This document shows, one piece after another, positions 14,707-15,229 of a stretch of DNA of 15,229 nucleotides (position 1 is its first letter; each line of letters opens with the position of its first letter). This DNA is from Thermodesulfovibrio sp. (GTDB lineage Bacteria > Nitrospirota > Thermodesulfovibrionia > Thermodesulfovibrionales > JdFR-85), in NCBI GenBank assembly GCA_027050975.1, contig JALUAR010000128.1, positions 1 through 15,229 on the forward strand, in the 5' to 3' direction. A model generated the notes under the pieces. It did not search any database. It was not told where the DNA came from and saw nothing but the letters and a program-made list of their open reading frames with translations. A program made the translations under genes and the position numbers.

Positions 14707-15147
14707 CTAATCAGAGAAGACAAGTAACGGAAGTCCCACTTCAGGGTCAAGCCTTCTTTCCGCATTGATCCCCTTAATCTCCATGATAATTACCTCGATG
14801 ATCAGGAACACCTCGGAGCCCTTTCTCAGACAGCCCACCTTTACGCTGTCTCTCTTTCCATAGGCTCCGTGGAAGTGTATCCTTGGCTCCTCAGCCTCCC
14901 AGAATATGGTGCCAACCCCCAGTACTTCGTGACTTTCCTGAAGTGTCCTCCATACAGGCTTTGGAGGCATCTCCTCCTTTTCGGGGCCAACAACGAAGTC
15001 TCCCCTTTTCAGTCCTCCCACCACATGGAACATACCGGAGCGGATCTCCTCCTTCCGCACAATCTCCTTAATACCCTCGAGTAGGTCCTCTCCGTCAGAG
15101 AATCTTGCAACCACAATCCTTCCTATGTTTCCGACCCTGTAGTCCAT
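14707..15147 (-). CDS. PPC/DUF296 domain protein
   Basis: A 146-aa single-domain protein of the PPC (DUF296) family, the domain found C-terminal to AT-hooks in plants and alone in bacteria, where proteins form trimers and may bind metal. It is recognised by GRIVVARFSDGEDLLEGIKE (9-28), ESHEVLGVGTIFW (71-83), PRIHFHGAYGKRD (88-100) and FLIIEVIIMEI (114-124). The HxH pair (H91, H93) and H73 are kept. The later histidine usual in the family (GGHL) appears to be replaced by cysteine C106 (VGCL). No AT-hook or other DNA-binding domain is present. The ATG is supported by GGGAGG at 15151-15156. The cellular role is unknown. It is convergent with arsC, and I see no functional link to it. Confidence 0.88.
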   Translation of the reverse strand: MDYRVGNIGRIVVARFSDGEDLLEGIKEIVRKEEIRSGMFHVVGGLKRGDFVVGPEKEEMPPKPVWRTLQESHEVLGVGTIFWEAEEPRIHFHGAYGKRDSVKVGCLRKGSEVFLIIEVIIMEIKGINAERRLDPEVGLPLLVFSD

Positions 15148-15197
15148 ATGCCTCCCTTTCTTTGTTAATTTTGAAAAAATTGGCGTTTTCCTAAAGA

Positions 15198-15214
15198 TAA
15201 ACAGGATCTGTTTA
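15198..15214. promoter_or_regulatory. Perfect 17-bp palindrome, candidate operator of the PPC gene
   Basis: TAAACAGGATCTGTTTA has two perfect 7-base arms around GAT. It starts directly after the predicted transcription start of the PPC gene on the - strand, a classical position for a repressor site. It could also form a short hairpin in the leader. Confidence 0.5.
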
Positions 15215-15221
15215 CTATGTT

Positions 15222-15227
15222 ATTATA
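15222..15227 (-). promoter_or_regulatory. -10 box of the PPC-domain gene
   Basis: TATAAT on the - strand predicts a transcription start near 15215 and a leader of about 68 bases. The -35 would lie beyond the window, so the promoter can be only partly judged. Confidence 0.4.
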
Positions 15228-15229
15228 GA

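Overview
The window reads as chromosomal DNA of a Gram-negative, probably anaerobic bacterium. Lipid A/LPS genes (lpxB, an MsbA-type flippase, waaA) show an LPS outer membrane. The amino-acid section (two threonine synthases, a CysO-like sulfur carrier, a NIL-domain protein, an ApgM-type enzyme in the homoserine kinase position, monofunctional aspartate kinase) is the kind found in Nitrospirota and Desulfobacterota. Nitrospirota is my best guess; this is inference from gene content and protein style, not from a marker gene. Base composition is even throughout (mid-40s % GC by eye), and I see no insertion sequence, phage gene, CRISPR array, rRNA or tRNA.

Region 1 (148-6032, + strand) is an aspartate-family amino-acid cluster in two blocks. 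Block A is a zinc-ribbon threonine synthase paralogue, a CysO/MoaD/ThiS-like carrier, a small NIL-domain protein and a classical threonine synthase. After a 422-base non-coding gap with a candidate promoter and operator, block B holds an ApgM-family enzyme (probable homoserine kinase) and aspartate kinase. Aspartate kinase, homoserine kinase and threonine synthase are steps of threonine synthesis. The atypical synthase, the carrier and the NIL protein together suggest a thiocarboxylate-based sulfur transfer that makes homocysteine or cysteine. The aspartate kinase gene contains a strong internal ribosome site and ATG that would yield a separate regulatory subunit.

Region 2 (6084-12695, + strand) starts with a small exported Cys-containing protein. 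Next comes a tight run of lpxB, msbA, a HEAT-repeat protein and an HD-GYP protein, with overlaps at two of the junctions. The last two share a related N-terminal domain, so they look like a paired signalling module attached to lipid A synthesis and export. lpxB seems to have a promoter placed so that its mRNA could be leaderless.

Region 3 (12778-15229) has waaA (Kdo transferase) on the - strand, convergent with the HD-GYP gene, and a divergent thioredoxin-type arsenate reductase on the + strand. A PPC/DUF296 protein on the - strand ends it; its 5' region contains a perfect 17-bp palindrome just downstream of a TATAAT box.
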